44,372 nt of DNA from a virus, in the IMG/VR virus record IMGVR_UViG_3300025030_000193, positions 1 to 44,372 of that record; one strand, written 5' to 3'. Made by a program: the position numbers and the translations under genes. Numbering within the stretch: position 1 is the first letter of the stretch; the number at the start of each line of letters is the position of its first letter. Positions 1 through 9,001 of the stretch are shown here, piece after piece. The notes beneath the pieces are model-generated. The model worked only from the letters and a program-made list of their open reading frames with translations, did not search any database and had not been told where the DNA came from.

Positions 1-2
1 AG

Positions 3-338
3 GGAGAAGTTTGGGCAGCCTTACGTACACGTTATACATTCCCTTTGACCAAAAACTCCTCATTTTTGAGGAACATCGTCAGGGATATGGCAGTCGGGTT
101 TGTCTGGCTTGACCAATATGCCGGAAATACTGAAAAAATTAGGTCGGCTGAAGACAGACTGAAACAAGCAAGAGAGCGTTTGGACGGATTAGCGGACGGA
201 ACGTATACGCTTTATGATGAAGACTTAGCGACAGACCAGGCTGAAACAGGTAGAGGTGGAGGCTTGTCATACTATCCCGACGAAACAACAGTAGATACGG
301 ACGATGACCGTATGTTTGAGTTAAAGGATGAGTTCTAA
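3..338 (+). CDS. Gp36/DUF1320-like head-tail joining protein (5' partial)
   Basis: The frame is open to the left edge, so the N-terminus is missing; an in-frame TTG at 45 is not needed as a start. The visible 111 residues contain the helical part typical of the Mu Gp36/DUF1320 family (RDMAVGFVWLDQY, then a K/R/E-rich helix and a glycine turn) and an acidic C-terminal tail. The family lies between capsid and tail genes and is thought to act at the head-tail interface. The next gene is a Gp G-like morphogenesis protein, the order seen in Mu-like heads. The family call rests on pattern recognition and gene order. Confidence 0.65.
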   Translation, partial: GEVWAALRTRYTFPLTKNSSFLRNIVRDMAVGFVWLDQYAGNTEKIRSAEDRLKQARERLDGLADGTYTLYDEDLATDQAETGRGGGLSYYPDETTVDTDDDRMFELKDEF

Positions 339-343
339 AAAAT

Positions 344-793
344 ATGCCAGATTATTTTCGTCTCCGCTTCACAATTGAGGGTGTGCCAGAATTACACAGC
401 ATTCTTATTGATAAAATGAGGCAGGTTTCCAATTTCAAGAAACCTTTGCAGGCGTCTGCTGGTTTTGTTCGGAGTGATGTTGAAACCCAGTTCAAGACCG
501 AAGGTGCTTTAACTGGTGGTTGGCAACCCTTAACAGAAGGAACAATAAAGGGCAGAATTAGGGCTGGGTTCGGAGCGAGTCCGATTTTACAGAGGACTGG
601 TGCTTTGAGAAGAAACTTTTATTCGTTTGTTGACGAAAAAAAGGCTATAATCAGCAGTAGGTCGCCGTACTTTGTTTACCACCAGAGCAGACAACCTAGG
701 AAAGTTTTGCCAAGACGTGCTATGCTTGTATTGACAGAATATACAAGACAAAACATACAAGAGGAGTTTCACAAATTTTTGAGGTTCCAGTAG
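344..793 (+). CDS. Phage virion morphogenesis protein (tail completion, Mu GpG / P2 GpS-like)
   Basis: This 149-residue protein matches the virion morphogenesis family in its landmarks: a GGWQPLTEGTIKGR segment near residue 65, ILQRTGALRRNF near 81, a YFVYHQS segment near 109 and an RRAMLVL segment near 124. P2 GpS and Mu GpG relatives act at the neck/tail-completion step. It starts five bases after the Gp36-like gene and is followed by a likely tail terminator gene, a normal connector gene order. The length is usual for the family. Confidence 0.75.
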   Translation: MPDYFRLRFTIEGVPELHSILIDKMRQVSNFKKPLQASAGFVRSDVETQFKTEGALTGGWQPLTEGTIKGRIRAGFGASPILQRTGALRRNFYSFVDEKKAIISSRSPYFVYHQSRQPRKVLPRRAMLVLTEYTRQNIQEEFHKFLRFQ

Positions 794-802
794 GAGAAAA
801 TT

Positions 803-1276
803 ATGAACATTCTTGCAGACAAAATCGTTGAACTTCTTCGAGAACACCTTGCTGAATCAAGGCAGGTCAAAAGGTTCTACCTCGGAAATCCTATTGAGCT
901 GGCAGTATCCGAACTTCCCGCAATTTTTGTTCAACCGCTTCGGAAGTCCGTCGAGCAACTGGATAACGTCTACGACCAGATGACGTGCGATTTTATCATC
1001 GGCGTGTGCGTCGACCCAGCGAAGTACCAGCGGAAAGACCTGAACGAAGGAACAGCAGAGCGCTTCCTTATGGAGATTGAGGGCGGAAGGAATGCGGACG
1101 GCACCCCGATTGAACAATCTGTTACCTATGTTATGCGAAATCATTTTACGCTTGAAAATACAGCGGTTTATCAGGAACAGGATACCGTATGGGGAGAGAG
1201 GGAAATGACCGGCGGGGTGGCGAAAGAGATACACATGTATTTTACGATAAAAGTAAAAATCAGGAACACATCTTAA
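803..1276 (+). CDS. Putative tail terminator / minor tail protein
   Basis: The 157-residue product has a regular alpha/beta pattern, with an N-terminal helix and alternating hydrophobic strands such as LPAIFVQPL and MTCDFIIGVCV, and no signal peptide or membrane helix. I do not recognise the family from sequence alone. Its place between the virion morphogenesis gene and the tail tube gene is where siphovirus tail terminators normally lie, and its size fits. An AGGAGA ribosome site precedes the ATG. The function is inferred from context. Confidence 0.5.
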   Translation: MNILADKIVELLREHLAESRQVKRFYLGNPIELAVSELPAIFVQPLRKSVEQLDNVYDQMTCDFIIGVCVDPAKYQRKDLNEGTAERFLMEIEGGRNADGTPIEQSVTYVMRNHFTLENTAVYQEQDTVWGEREMTGGVAKEIHMYFTIKVKIRNTS

Positions 1277-1292
1277 AAGGAGGTGAGCGAAT

Positions 1293-1469
1293 ATGGCAGA
1301 AGAAAATGTTGGAATCAAGGCGGGAATCACCGCAAAATTGGTTTCAAAGGACGCGGAAGGGAAGAAAAAAACCACGTTCTTTTTTCCTGACCTTGGCGTG
1401 AGCGTTGAAGCTGCCGACGAGAAGGAAGCTCACGCACTTGCAGAGGAAAAGGCAAAAGAGAAAAAGTAG
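1293..1469 (+). CDS. Small lysine/glutamate-rich tail-operon protein
   Basis: A 58-codon gene starts at an ATG eight bases after a perfect AAAGGAGGTGA ribosome site and ends in TAG. The product begins MAEENVGIKAGIT, has a short hydrophobic FFFPDLGVSV strand in the middle and ends in a charged AEEKAKEKK tail. It sits between the tail terminator and tail tube genes. I do not recognise the family. The strong ribosome site and compact spacing support a real gene. Confidence 0.7.
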   Translation: MAEENVGIKAGITAKLVSKDAEGKKKTTFFFPDLGVSVEAADEKEAHALAEEKAKEKK

Positions 1470-1505
1470 AGTATGATACCATGATGAAAGGAGGTGAAAA
1501 AAAAT

Positions 1506-2477
1506 ATGGCGACACAAATTGGGAGACTTATAAATGTTGGTATTGGGAGAGAAACAGCGAGAGGAACAGCGCAGGCGAGCGCGACGTACTGGATTCCTAA
1601 AGTAGATTTTGACTACAACCCACGGGCAGATTATGTGGTGAATGAGTCAGGTCTTGGTGTTATCGACGGAAGGTCAGACGCGAAAGTGGTAGAGAAGGTG
1701 GGCGAGGGTTCATTCGGAGGAATTGTCTATGACAAGGATTTCGGATTGTTACTGGCAGCCTGTCTTGGTACTTGGTCATCAAGCGTCATTTCAGACGCAG
1801 CCTACACGCACAGTTTTACAAGACTTAATACGAATACGCATCCGGCGTTGACGATATTTCACAAGGATTCGAACGTGGACGAAAAATTCGCCTTGGGAAT
1901 GCTGAACCAACTGACGTTGAACTGTGTTTTGAAGGATTTCGTGAAGTACACCGCTGGCTTTTTGTCGAAGGTGGGAGCGACCACAAGCTCGACTCCATCG
2001 TACATCGCAGAAAATCCGTTCTTAGCAACACACGTAACCGTCAAGTTTGCAGCGACAACCGCAGCTTTGGCTACGGCGAGCGCAACAGCTGTTCGAGCGA
2101 TAAATTTGACCATCAACAAGAACGTAGAGGATTGGCTGAATCTAGGAAGCAGCGAACCAACAGACATCGTGAACAAAGCATTGAGCGTAACAGGGGATTT
2201 GGAGCTTCTTTTCGATGACACGACCATAAGGGGTTATGTCTTAGACGGAACACAGAAAGCCTGTTTGATCACAATCCAAAATAGCGATGTCCTCATTGGG
2301 ACAGCGAGCCGTCCGAAGCTGGAAATAACTCTTGCCCCGATGTCATTCAGAGATTGGGGGAGAGCAACGGGTCAAAATGACGTTGTTACGCAGACAGTTG
2401 CCTTTGACGGTAACTTCGGATTGACCGATACTAAGACGCTCAGCATTCAACTGGTGAATGCGGTCGCGTCCTACTAA
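1506..2477 (+). CDS. Major tail tube protein
   Basis: The 323-residue product looks like a phage tail tube protein: an N-terminal RETARGTAQ segment after a short hydrophobic start, long alternating beta strands, and SFGGIVYDKDFGLLLAACLG near residue 75, a segment typical of Phage_tube_2 proteins. I chose the ATG at 1506 because GGAGGTG at 1490-1496 lies ten bases before it; an upstream GTG at 1494 is part of that ribosome site. The next genes are the frameshifted chaperones and the tape measure, the canonical siphovirus order. Such proteins polymerise into the inner tail tube. Confidence 0.75.
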   Translation: MATQIGRLINVGIGRETARGTAQASATYWIPKVDFDYNPRADYVVNESGLGVIDGRSDAKVVEKVGEGSFGGIVYDKDFGLLLAACLGTWSSSVISDAAYTHSFTRLNTNTHPALTIFHKDSNVDEKFALGMLNQLTLNCVLKDFVKYTAGFLSKVGATTSSTPSYIAENPFLATHVTVKFAATTAALATASATAVRAINLTINKNVEDWLNLGSSEPTDIVNKALSVTGDLELLFDDTTIRGYVLDGTQKACLITIQNSDVLIGTASRPKLEITLAPMSFRDWGRATGQNDVVTQTVAFDGNFGLTDTKTLSIQLVNAVASY

Positions 2478-2504
2478 GAGGAGATTTGAAGGGAGGTGTT
2501 AATT

Positions 2505-2840
2505 ATGGACAGACCTACAAACGAAGTTGCGTTGCCGGTCTCCGGTGTCGAGGTGGAAGTCTACACCTACTACCTGCGAGGGGAGAGGAAGCAGATCGAA
2601 GCCGTGATGCTGGAGAGCGCCGAGTTCGAACAGGACGCGGACGGCAAGCCTAGATTGAAGAAAGTCGACGCCACTTATCGCTCCAAGATGGAGGATAAGG
2701 CGGTCTTGCTGGCGGTGAAACGCCTGACTGACAAGGAGGGCAAGGAGCTACTGAAAACAACGGAGACCCTTGACGGTCTTCCCGACGAGGATTTTGACAA
2801 GTTGCAGGAATCCCTACCCAGTCAGCCAAAAAAAAAATAG
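2505..2840 (+). CDS. Tail assembly chaperone, short form (lambda gpG-like)
   Basis: This 111-residue acidic protein (VEVEVYTYYLRGERKQIE near the N-terminus) ends in three lysines encoded inside a ten-base A run, then TAG. In long-tailed phages the gene between tail tube and tape measure encodes a chaperone made in a short form and a frameshifted long form. The arrangement here fits: the downstream open frame is -1 relative to this one and has no start of its own with a good ribosome site. The ATG at 2505 follows GGGAGGTG. It is predicted to coat the tape measure during tail assembly and to be absent from the virion. Confidence 0.75.
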   Translation: MDRPTNEVALPVSGVEVEVYTYYLRGERKQIEAVMLESAEFEQDADGKPRLKKVDATYRSKMEDKAVLLAVKRLTDKEGKELLKTTETLDGLPDEDFDKLQESLPSQPKKK

Positions 2841-2857
2841 ATTTTGACGCTGTCAAA
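2828..2857 (+). promoter_or_regulatory. Programmed -1 ribosomal frameshift site
   Basis: Ten consecutive A residues (2828-2837) contain the A AAA AAA slippery heptamer, immediately before the TAG of the short chaperone. Five bases after the run, TTTGAC (2843-2848) can pair with GTCAAA (2852-2857) around a three-base loop. This is the classic spacing for a stimulatory hairpin. The -1 frame is open from the A run to 3079. Confidence 0.75.
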
Positions 2858-3079
2858 GACTTTTTAGTGAATAAGGGCAGTTCGAATAAGGTGCCTGTCG
2901 AGTACTGGGAATACCGGCTAGTCGAGGAGCACTTTAGGGGCAACTGGGATATGTACTGGAATATGCCCGAACCCTGGATCGATTTGATCGTAGGGTTTAG
3001 AACTGCCGAGGGGGAAGCGGAAAAAAGGCAGATAAAGCGCCTCGCTCAGGAGAAACAACATGGCAGACCAACAAACTGA
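2837..3079 (+). CDS. Tail assembly chaperone, frameshift extension (gpT-like part of G-T fusion)
   Basis: This open frame is read after a -1 slip on the A run and adds about 80 residues (starting IDFDAVKDFL) to the short chaperone, giving a fusion of about 191 residues. The extension has the W/Y-rich helical look of gpT-like segments (WDMYWNMPEPWIDLIV) and a K/R-rich end. A GTG at 2867 could start the frame but has no ribosome site. It overlaps the tape measure start by 20 bases, as expected if the long form recruits the tape measure protein. The slip itself is predicted, not observed. Confidence 0.7.
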   Translation: MDFDAVKDFLVNKGSSNKVPVEYWEYRLVEEHFRGNWDMYWNMPEPWIDLIVGFRTAEGEAEKRQIKRLAQEKQHGRPTN

Positions 3080-5747
3080 TTTAGCAATAGTCATCGAGGC
3101 AGTAAACAAAGCCTCAACTCAGTTAAAACAAGTTGAAAAGGATTTGGGGGGGTTGACGGACGCTGTGAGAAGCGATGGCGTTGCAGCAACAACAGCCTCC
3201 CTCGGATTCGGGCAACTTGTCGCCGGCGTCGCCACCGGGACGGTCGTAGCACAATTAGCTATGAGCGCATTTCGAAAACTCGCGGACGCCCTCGCCCTCC
3301 TTCCAAAGTCCTTGTTTGAGGCAGCGAAATACGCCTCTGAAGTTCAGGGTCTTGGAATAGCCATGCACATCGTCGCCAACAACGCGGGGATCGCAGCTAA
3401 AGAAGTCGATACCGTGCGCGACTCGGTCATGGAGCAGAACGTCACAATGGAGGCAGCAAACCGGCTGATGACAGACCTTATCCGGAACCAACTCGAGTAC
3501 TCTCAGGCAACGGAGATAGCAGCAGCAGCGCAGAACATCGCCGTCGCTTCAGGTATGGACTCATCAGAAACGATTGAGCGCATATCCGAGGCGATCGCAT
3601 CCGGGAACACTTGGAACCTCAGACAACTCGGACTGGTGGAGCACCTTGACAACGTTTACGAACGATACGGTGAGACGCTGGGGAAGACCTCTGAAGAGAT
3701 GAGCGAAGCGGAACGGAAACAGGCAATAGTTAATTATGTCCTTCAGGAGGGGGCGAAGTACGCCGGTGCGTACGGGGCTTCAATGGAGAACGCAGCCAAA
3801 GTGATGAGATCGACGGTTGGGCGACAGTTCAAGGAGGTTCAGCGAATCATCGGGACGGAATTTACCGAGGGATTGAACTTTGCAGCCCTGGAATTTTACA
3901 AGGCAATGAGTGCGATCCTCTCTTGGGCTGAGGCAAACGAGGGGAAGCTTCGCACAATTTCCGTTGCCGTCGGAAACTTCGTGAAAAACGCGGTCGGCGC
4001 AATAAAAAGTTTCGTCGCTGGTATTCCTTGGGAGACAATAATAGACGCCTTCAATGTCGTCATTCGTCAGGTCATAAGCTTCGGGAACTCACTCCGCATC
4101 GTCTTCAACGCGATACAGATATTCTGCAACGGCGTCTCCCAACAGATCAACATGATCAAGTCGCTGGGGGCAGCGCTCAATGCGCTTGTCCGGGGGGACT
4201 TCGCCGGTCTGCAAACCGTGTACGCGGACTGGCGCGCGAACAGCCAAAAGACGAACGAAGCGATAATCGGGAACCTCGACGACATTGGCGACGCGTTCAA
4301 AAGCACATATGAGACCCAGTCATTTGACTTAGAGAAGTGGTGGAAAAACATGAAAAGCACAAGCGAGTCCGCTTGGGAGGATGCACTGAAGGCTGCTGAA
4401 AATGCCGGTGAAAAGTTGACAAAGGAGCAGAGGACTACTCTTGAGAAGCTCCGCCACGACCTCGAGAAAGAGAACAAAGACTACCAGCAGGCGGTCGCGA
4501 AGCGCGCGAAGGACTTCTCTGACAGCTTCGAAGACCTCGTGATTTCCCACAGGGACAAGATCAAGGAGATCACCGACGACCTCGCCTCGGAAAGCCGAAA
4601 CTACAAGGAAAAGCTCACCGACCTACTTTCGGACTACAACGAAGCAATGACGGACATCGAAAAGAGGCATGCGGACAAGACCAAAAGCGTCATGGAGGAC
4701 ATGGAGGAGGAACGGAAAAAGGCGCTCGAGGAAATCGAGAAGATCACGGAGAAGTACAACGAGGAGCGTGTGCTCATCGAGCGCGAGGGCGAGGACAGGC
4801 TGAGCACCCTCAAGGCGCAACTGGACAGGGAACTTGCGCTCGGCGCGAACGCGAATCAGGCGAAGATAGAATCGCTCCGGCAGATGATAGCGTACGAGGA
4901 GAGCGGGCTCGCCTTGTCGCTGGACGAAAAAAAGGCGAAGTATGACGAGGAGGTCTCCGACGTCAACGAGGCGCTGGACGACAAGTTGCAAAAGCTCAAG
5001 GATTCCCTTACCGAGGAGGACACGGCCTACGCGGAGGCTTTTGCGAAGCGGAAAACGCAGTACGAGGAAGACCTTGCCGACGCGAAAGCCTCCTACGAAG
5101 AAAAGCGCGTGGAGCTCCAGAAGAACCTCGACGAGGAGACCTCGATCCGGACAAAGTACGCCGACGACTTCAAGCGAATCGGGGACAAGATCGCCGACGA
5201 TGACATTACGCGTTTAGTCAGTACATACAACACAACAAAGGCGGAAATGGAGCGGGAGCACCAGGAGCGCCTAGCGGAAATCAAGTACCAAGCGTTCAAG
5301 GGTGGGGAGGAGTTCGGTGCGAGCTACGCCCAGGGATTCGACGCCAGCTACCCGCAGGTGAAAAGCCGGCTTGCGACTATGCAAAACGACATTCAGAGGA
5401 CGATAAACTATGTTGATGAGCTTTCTCAAAAAGCACGGTTTGCTTCAGGTTTTTCTTCAGGGTACGCTGGTGGGGGTGGGGGAGGCGGGGGTGCTGGAAG
5501 TTGGGCTGAGGGAGGGGTTGTTACAAAGCCTTCGTTCGGAATGGTCGGAGAAAGCGGTACGGAGGTTATACTTCCTCTGAACTTCCCGAAGCGAATGGCG
5601 AACATCATGAAATCAATGGGAATAGGCGGAGGAATTGGCAGTCAGGTTACGCAAACTTTCTACATTACAGTTAAAAACGTTCAGGACGTAGACCTACTCA
5701 TGGAGAGGGCAGGCTTCGCGATGAGGACGGGGGGCGGGTACAGGTAA
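3060..5747 (+). CDS. Tail tape measure protein
   Basis: The longest complete gene in the window (895 residues). It has an N-terminal helical part, hydrophobic stretches near residues 45-80 and 300-345, and a very long charged coiled coil from about 423 to 743, rich in E, K, R and D. A poly-glycine run near 805 is followed by the common tape-measure ending AEGGVVTKPSFGMVGESG. Such proteins set tail length and may form a DNA channel in the host membrane. A predicted 895-residue ruler implies a tail of roughly 130 nm by the usual 0.15 nm per residue rule. An AGGAG ribosome site precedes the ATG. Codon use in the coiled coil is GC-rich. Confidence 0.92.
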   Translation: MADQQTDLAIVIEAVNKASTQLKQVEKDLGGLTDAVRSDGVAATTASLGFGQLVAGVATGTVVAQLAMSAFRKLADALALLPKSLFEAAKYASEVQGLGIAMHIVANNAGIAAKEVDTVRDSVMEQNVTMEAANRLMTDLIRNQLEYSQATEIAAAAQNIAVASGMDSSETIERISEAIASGNTWNLRQLGLVEHLDNVYERYGETLGKTSEEMSEAERKQAIVNYVLQEGAKYAGAYGASMENAAKVMRSTVGRQFKEVQRIIGTEFTEGLNFAALEFYKAMSAILSWAEANEGKLRTISVAVGNFVKNAVGAIKSFVAGIPWETIIDAFNVVIRQVISFGNSLRIVFNAIQIFCNGVSQQINMIKSLGAALNALVRGDFAGLQTVYADWRANSQKTNEAIIGNLDDIGDAFKSTYETQSFDLEKWWKNMKSTSESAWEDALKAAENAGEKLTKEQRTTLEKLRHDLEKENKDYQQAVAKRAKDFSDSFEDLVISHRDKIKEITDDLASESRNYKEKLTDLLSDYNEAMTDIEKRHADKTKSVMEDMEEERKKALEEIEKITEKYNEERVLIEREGEDRLSTLKAQLDRELALGANANQAKIESLRQMIAYEESGLALSLDEKKAKYDEEVSDVNEALDDKLQKLKDSLTEEDTAYAEAFAKRKTQYEEDLADAKASYEEKRVELQKNLDEETSIRTKYADDFKRIGDKIADDDITRLVSTYNTTKAEMEREHQERLAEIKYQAFKGGEEFGASYAQGFDASYPQVKSRLATMQNDIQRTINYVDELSQKARFASGFSSGYAGGGGGGGGAGSWAEGGVVTKPSFGMVGESGTEVILPLNFPKRMANIMKSMGIGGGIGSQVTQTFYITVKNVQDVDLLMERAGFAMRTGGGYR

Positions 5748-5762
5748 CAGGAGGAAAAAACT

Positions 5763-6548
5763 ATGATAGCAAACATCACACTTCCAATCGCAATAGGGCA
5801 GGCATCTGAGTATTATACGTTGAAAGATGCAGAGGGGTTTGGGTCGGCAGCCCTTGAGGTGGTGAAGTGGAACAGACCAGGCTTTCATGGGATTAAAACT
5901 CCGAGAGCTTTTTGGAGAGAACGCGTCATGCGGTTGATTGTTGGGGTGCGTTCCACAACTTCGTCCGACTACGAAACACGGCGTAGGGCGCTGGAAGCAG
6001 CGTTTGATACTCCGAGGGACGGACTGACATGGCTCAAGTTCACGACAGTTGGCGTTCTTGCACTTCAAACACAATTTCACTTGAACTCAGAGATACAAGC
6101 CCCGCTCAAGCAGGGAGAGGTAACAATCGGGGACTTTCGGATAGAACTCATAGCGGAAGACCCTGTTCTTTACTCCCAAACGCAAAGCGTTCCGGAAATT
6201 ACCTTCGCAGCCGGTTCCGGCGCAGTTACCAACGCGGGGAACGCAGCGGTCTACCCTGTCATCCGGGTTCACGGCGCAGTGACCGACCCCGTCATCACCA
6301 ATACCACACTTGGAAAAACAGTGTCTTTTACGGGGCTCACAATCGGCGCGGGACACTACATCGACATCGACATGCTGAACGAAACAATCCTTTACGACGG
6401 GGCGACGAACTACTACTCGTATATTTTGGCGGACGACTTTTGGTGGCTCGCCGAAGGAAGCAACACAATCACCATCTCTGGAACCCTCGGCGGTTCGGGG
6501 GACAGGAAGATTGTTTTGACCTTCCGCGCGGGCTACATGGGGATTTAA
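5763..6548 (+). CDS. Distal tail protein (Dit)
   Basis: The 261-residue product lies directly after the tape measure and shows the two-part Dit plan: an N-terminal tail-hub domain with GIKTPRAFWRERVMRL, and a C-terminal galectin-like beta domain with NAGNAAVYPVIRVHG near residue 155 and EGSNTITISGT near 237. Dit hexamers form the baseplate hub between tail tube and tip. An AGGAGG site precedes the ATG. The next gene, a Tal-like tip protein, starts two bases later. No carbohydrate-binding insertion is visible. Confidence 0.75.
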   Translation: MIANITLPIAIGQASEYYTLKDAEGFGSAALEVVKWNRPGFHGIKTPRAFWRERVMRLIVGVRSTTSSDYETRRRALEAAFDTPRDGLTWLKFTTVGVLALQTQFHLNSEIQAPLKQGEVTIGDFRIELIAEDPVLYSQTQSVPEITFAAGSGAVTNAGNAAVYPVIRVHGAVTDPVITNTTLGKTVSFTGLTIGAGHYIDIDMLNETILYDGATNYYSYILADDFWWLAEGSNTITISGTLGGSGDRKIVLTFRAGYMGI

Positions 6549-6549
6549 T

Positions 6550-7599
6550 ATGGCAGGAGAAAAAAGCGAATGGCGCTACAAGATTAAAGACCCCGCGACG
6601 GGGAAATTCGTCGCAAGCCTGACGAACGCCCGGAGCAGGTGGTTCACTCAACGGCTCAACGACGAATCGGAAGCGGGGTTTGTTCTTGATGCAGACGATG
6701 CAAAATGTATCGAATCTATCCTTGTTTTGGGAGTAAACGAGCTTCATATCTATTTTGGTTCAACGCTCATGTGGGCGGGACAACCTGCCACGATAAAAAA
6801 GGTTGTCAAAGAGGACGACGTCTATTGGGAGATCACTGCGAAGGACTGGGTCGCTCATTTAGGGAAACGGTTCTGCGGGGTCGAGGACTTGCGGGAGTTC
6901 ACGACGACGGACGCGGGGCAGATCGCGAAGACCCTCATTCAGGAGACGCAGGCGCTCGCAAACGGCAGCTTCGGGATAACCTACGGGACGATACAGGCCT
7001 CGATCGTCCGCTCGCCCTCGTACGACCGGAAGAACATACTCGATGCGATCAAGGAGCTCGCCAACCAGGGCGACGACGGCTCCGCGAGCTACGGCTTCGA
7101 CTTCGAGATCACGCCCGCGAAGGTCTTCAACGTGTACTACCCCTACAAAGGGACAATCCGGAACGAGGTGGTGTTCCGCTACCCGGACAACATCACGAAC
7201 ATGGAGGCGCTGGTCGACAGCTGGGGAATCGTGAACCAGGAGTGGGGAATGGGGAAGCACTGGACGGGCAACACGGCGATCGTCTCCCGCTCGGACGTCA
7301 CCTCGCAACTCACCTACAAGAGGCGCGAGGCTATCAAAAACTACAAGGACATGCTGACCCTCGAGTTTCTTCAGGACATGGTATACCAAGATGTTCAATG
7401 GCTCAAAGACCCCTCAATGGTTATCAAGTTTGACGCACGGGTTGACAGTAAGACAGCGATCACCGCGTACAACGTCGGGGACGGAGTAACGGTGGTATGC
7501 GACAAGTTCAACATCGACGAGTGGCTATGGGTGTACGAAAGGAAAATAGAAATACAGGAAAACGACGAGTTGAAAGTGTCACTCGTTGTGGGGAGCTAA
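6550..7599 (+). CDS. Tail tip / baseplate hub protein (Tal-like, gp27-type)
   Basis: A 349-residue beta-rich protein between Dit and the tail fibre, the position of the tail-associated hub protein. It begins with a strand-rich part containing SRWFTQRLNDESEAGF, continues with NELHIYFGSTLMWAGQPATI and ends in ENDELKVSLVVGS, all typical of gp27-like minor tail proteins. There is no clear lysozyme or peptidase motif, so it is probably a structural hub only. The middle (about 6880-7330) uses strongly GC-ending codons while both ends do not, suggesting mosaic ancestry. Confidence 0.65.
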   Translation: MAGEKSEWRYKIKDPATGKFVASLTNARSRWFTQRLNDESEAGFVLDADDAKCIESILVLGVNELHIYFGSTLMWAGQPATIKKVVKEDDVYWEITAKDWVAHLGKRFCGVEDLREFTTTDAGQIAKTLIQETQALANGSFGITYGTIQASIVRSPSYDRKNILDAIKELANQGDDGSASYGFDFEITPAKVFNVYYPYKGTIRNEVVFRYPDNITNMEALVDSWGIVNQEWGMGKHWTGNTAIVSRSDVTSQLTYKRREAIKNYKDMLTLEFLQDMVYQDVQWLKDPSMVIKFDARVDSKTAITAYNVGDGVTVVCDKFNIDEWLWVYERKIEIQENDELKVSLVVGS

Positions 7600-7601
7600 C
7601 T

Positions 7602-8981
7602 ATGAGAAGACGCATTTTTCCAAACATGATAGGGGACGTAGCCCAGCTTGAGGAGCGCCAGGAGCGCATGGAACGGGTCATGCAGATGCTCGGCGTCACG
7701 CCGGAGTACCCCTATACTTTCAACGTTAACGACGGGACGTTCAACCGCGTACGTATCGGGCTCATCGGCGCGGACTACGGGATCCAGATCGTCGACAACG
7801 CGGGGAACAGCATACTCCTCGCCAACGGCACGATCGTCGCAAACGCGATAAAGACGGGGACGCTGGACTGCTCGCTTTTGACCGTCACGAACCTCAACGC
7901 CGGAAGCATCACGACAGGCACGCTTTCCGCCTCCTACATTCAGGGCGGGACGCTGAATTGTAGTCTTATGACTGTTCAGAACCTCAACGCGGGCTCTATC
8001 ACAGTCGGAACATTTTCAAGCCCAAACAACAGGTTTACTGATGAATCATTGAGTGGGGTTAAAATCTCACAAAACACTATTTACGGGAATAGGATAATCG
8101 TCAATACCGTTGACGCTGATAGAATTAAAACTCATACAATTACTGCTAATGAAATTACCGCTCAAACGATTACAACAAATGAGCTTTTAATCAACGGGGT
8201 AAATGCAGACAGGTTGGTTAACGAATCAATCACCAACGCCAAGATAGCGAACGCCACAATTACAAATGCGAAAATAAATGATCTCAGTGCTTCAAAAATT
8301 AATGCCGGAACGATGTCCGCTGACAGAATTTATGGAGGTACGATCCAAGGTGCAAGTGTTACCATTCGAAACGGTGTTTCAAATTTAATTTTTCAAAATT
8401 CAGGTGGTGGTGAGGAAGGAAGAATTTATGGAGGTTCAGGTTATCTCTATATTCAGGGAAATAGTGGAATTGTGATGACAAATGATCTTTATTTTACTAG
8501 TGGAAAGCGAATATATGTTGACTATCTTACGGTTTCAAATGCCCCAACCATTCAAGGTAAGACACTTCGATTAAATCAAAACCTGACTATTGACAGCCCG
8601 ACGTGGATTGGTTCGGGAGTGATTTCAAACGGGGCGGGGCAATTTGCATGGTGGAACGGAAAAACCGCTATCATTCCGACTAAAAGTGGGTATAGGGCTT
8701 TGTACTGTATGGAAGCACCGGAAGTTTGGTTCATGGATTTCTGCGAAACAAAAGATAGTATTGACCCAATGTTTCTGGAAGTGACTGAGGGAGAAATGAA
8801 ATTTATCAAATGCGATGACGGGACATATCAGGTTTGGAGAAGAAGAAAAGGCGTTGCCGACAGGCGATTTGATGAAAGAAGTGAGAGGGAGTACAAAGCA
8901 AATAACGTCTTTTGGAATACACCAAAACAAATGGCAGAAGCGACAGAATTTGTAATACCAATCATAGAAAGTCCATTATAA
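7602..8981 (+). CDS. Tail fibre / receptor-binding protein
   Basis: A 459-residue fibre-like protein. An N-terminal helix (DVAQLEERQERMERV, near 12) is followed by imperfect beta-solenoid repeats: NLNAGSITTGTL and NLNAGSITVGTF, then TITANEIT, TITTNEL, SITNAKI and TITNAKIND units up to about 270. A distinct C-terminal tip contains YRALYCMEAPEVWFMDF and ends SEREYKANNVFWNTP...IIESPL. I chose the ATG at 7602, three bases after the previous stop. Codon use shifts from GC-rich to AT-rich near 8,000, so the distal fibre was probably acquired separately. A fossil copy of the tip segment follows at 9002. Confidence 0.7.
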   Translation: MRRRIFPNMIGDVAQLEERQERMERVMQMLGVTPEYPYTFNVNDGTFNRVRIGLIGADYGIQIVDNAGNSILLANGTIVANAIKTGTLDCSLLTVTNLNAGSITTGTLSASYIQGGTLNCSLMTVQNLNAGSITVGTFSSPNNRFTDESLSGVKISQNTIYGNRIIVNTVDADRIKTHTITANEITAQTITTNELLINGVNADRLVNESITNAKIANATITNAKINDLSASKINAGTMSADRIYGGTIQGASVTIRNGVSNLIFQNSGGGEEGRIYGGSGYLYIQGNSGIVMTNDLYFTSGKRIYVDYLTVSNAPTIQGKTLRLNQNLTIDSPTWIGSGVISNGAGQFAWWNGKTAIIPTKSGYRALYCMEAPEVWFMDFCETKDSIDPMFLEVTEGEMKFIKCDDGTYQVWRRRKGVADRRFDERSEREYKANNVFWNTPKQMAEATEFVIPIIESPL

Positions 8982-9001
8982 AAAAGAAATAAAACTTGAG
9001 A

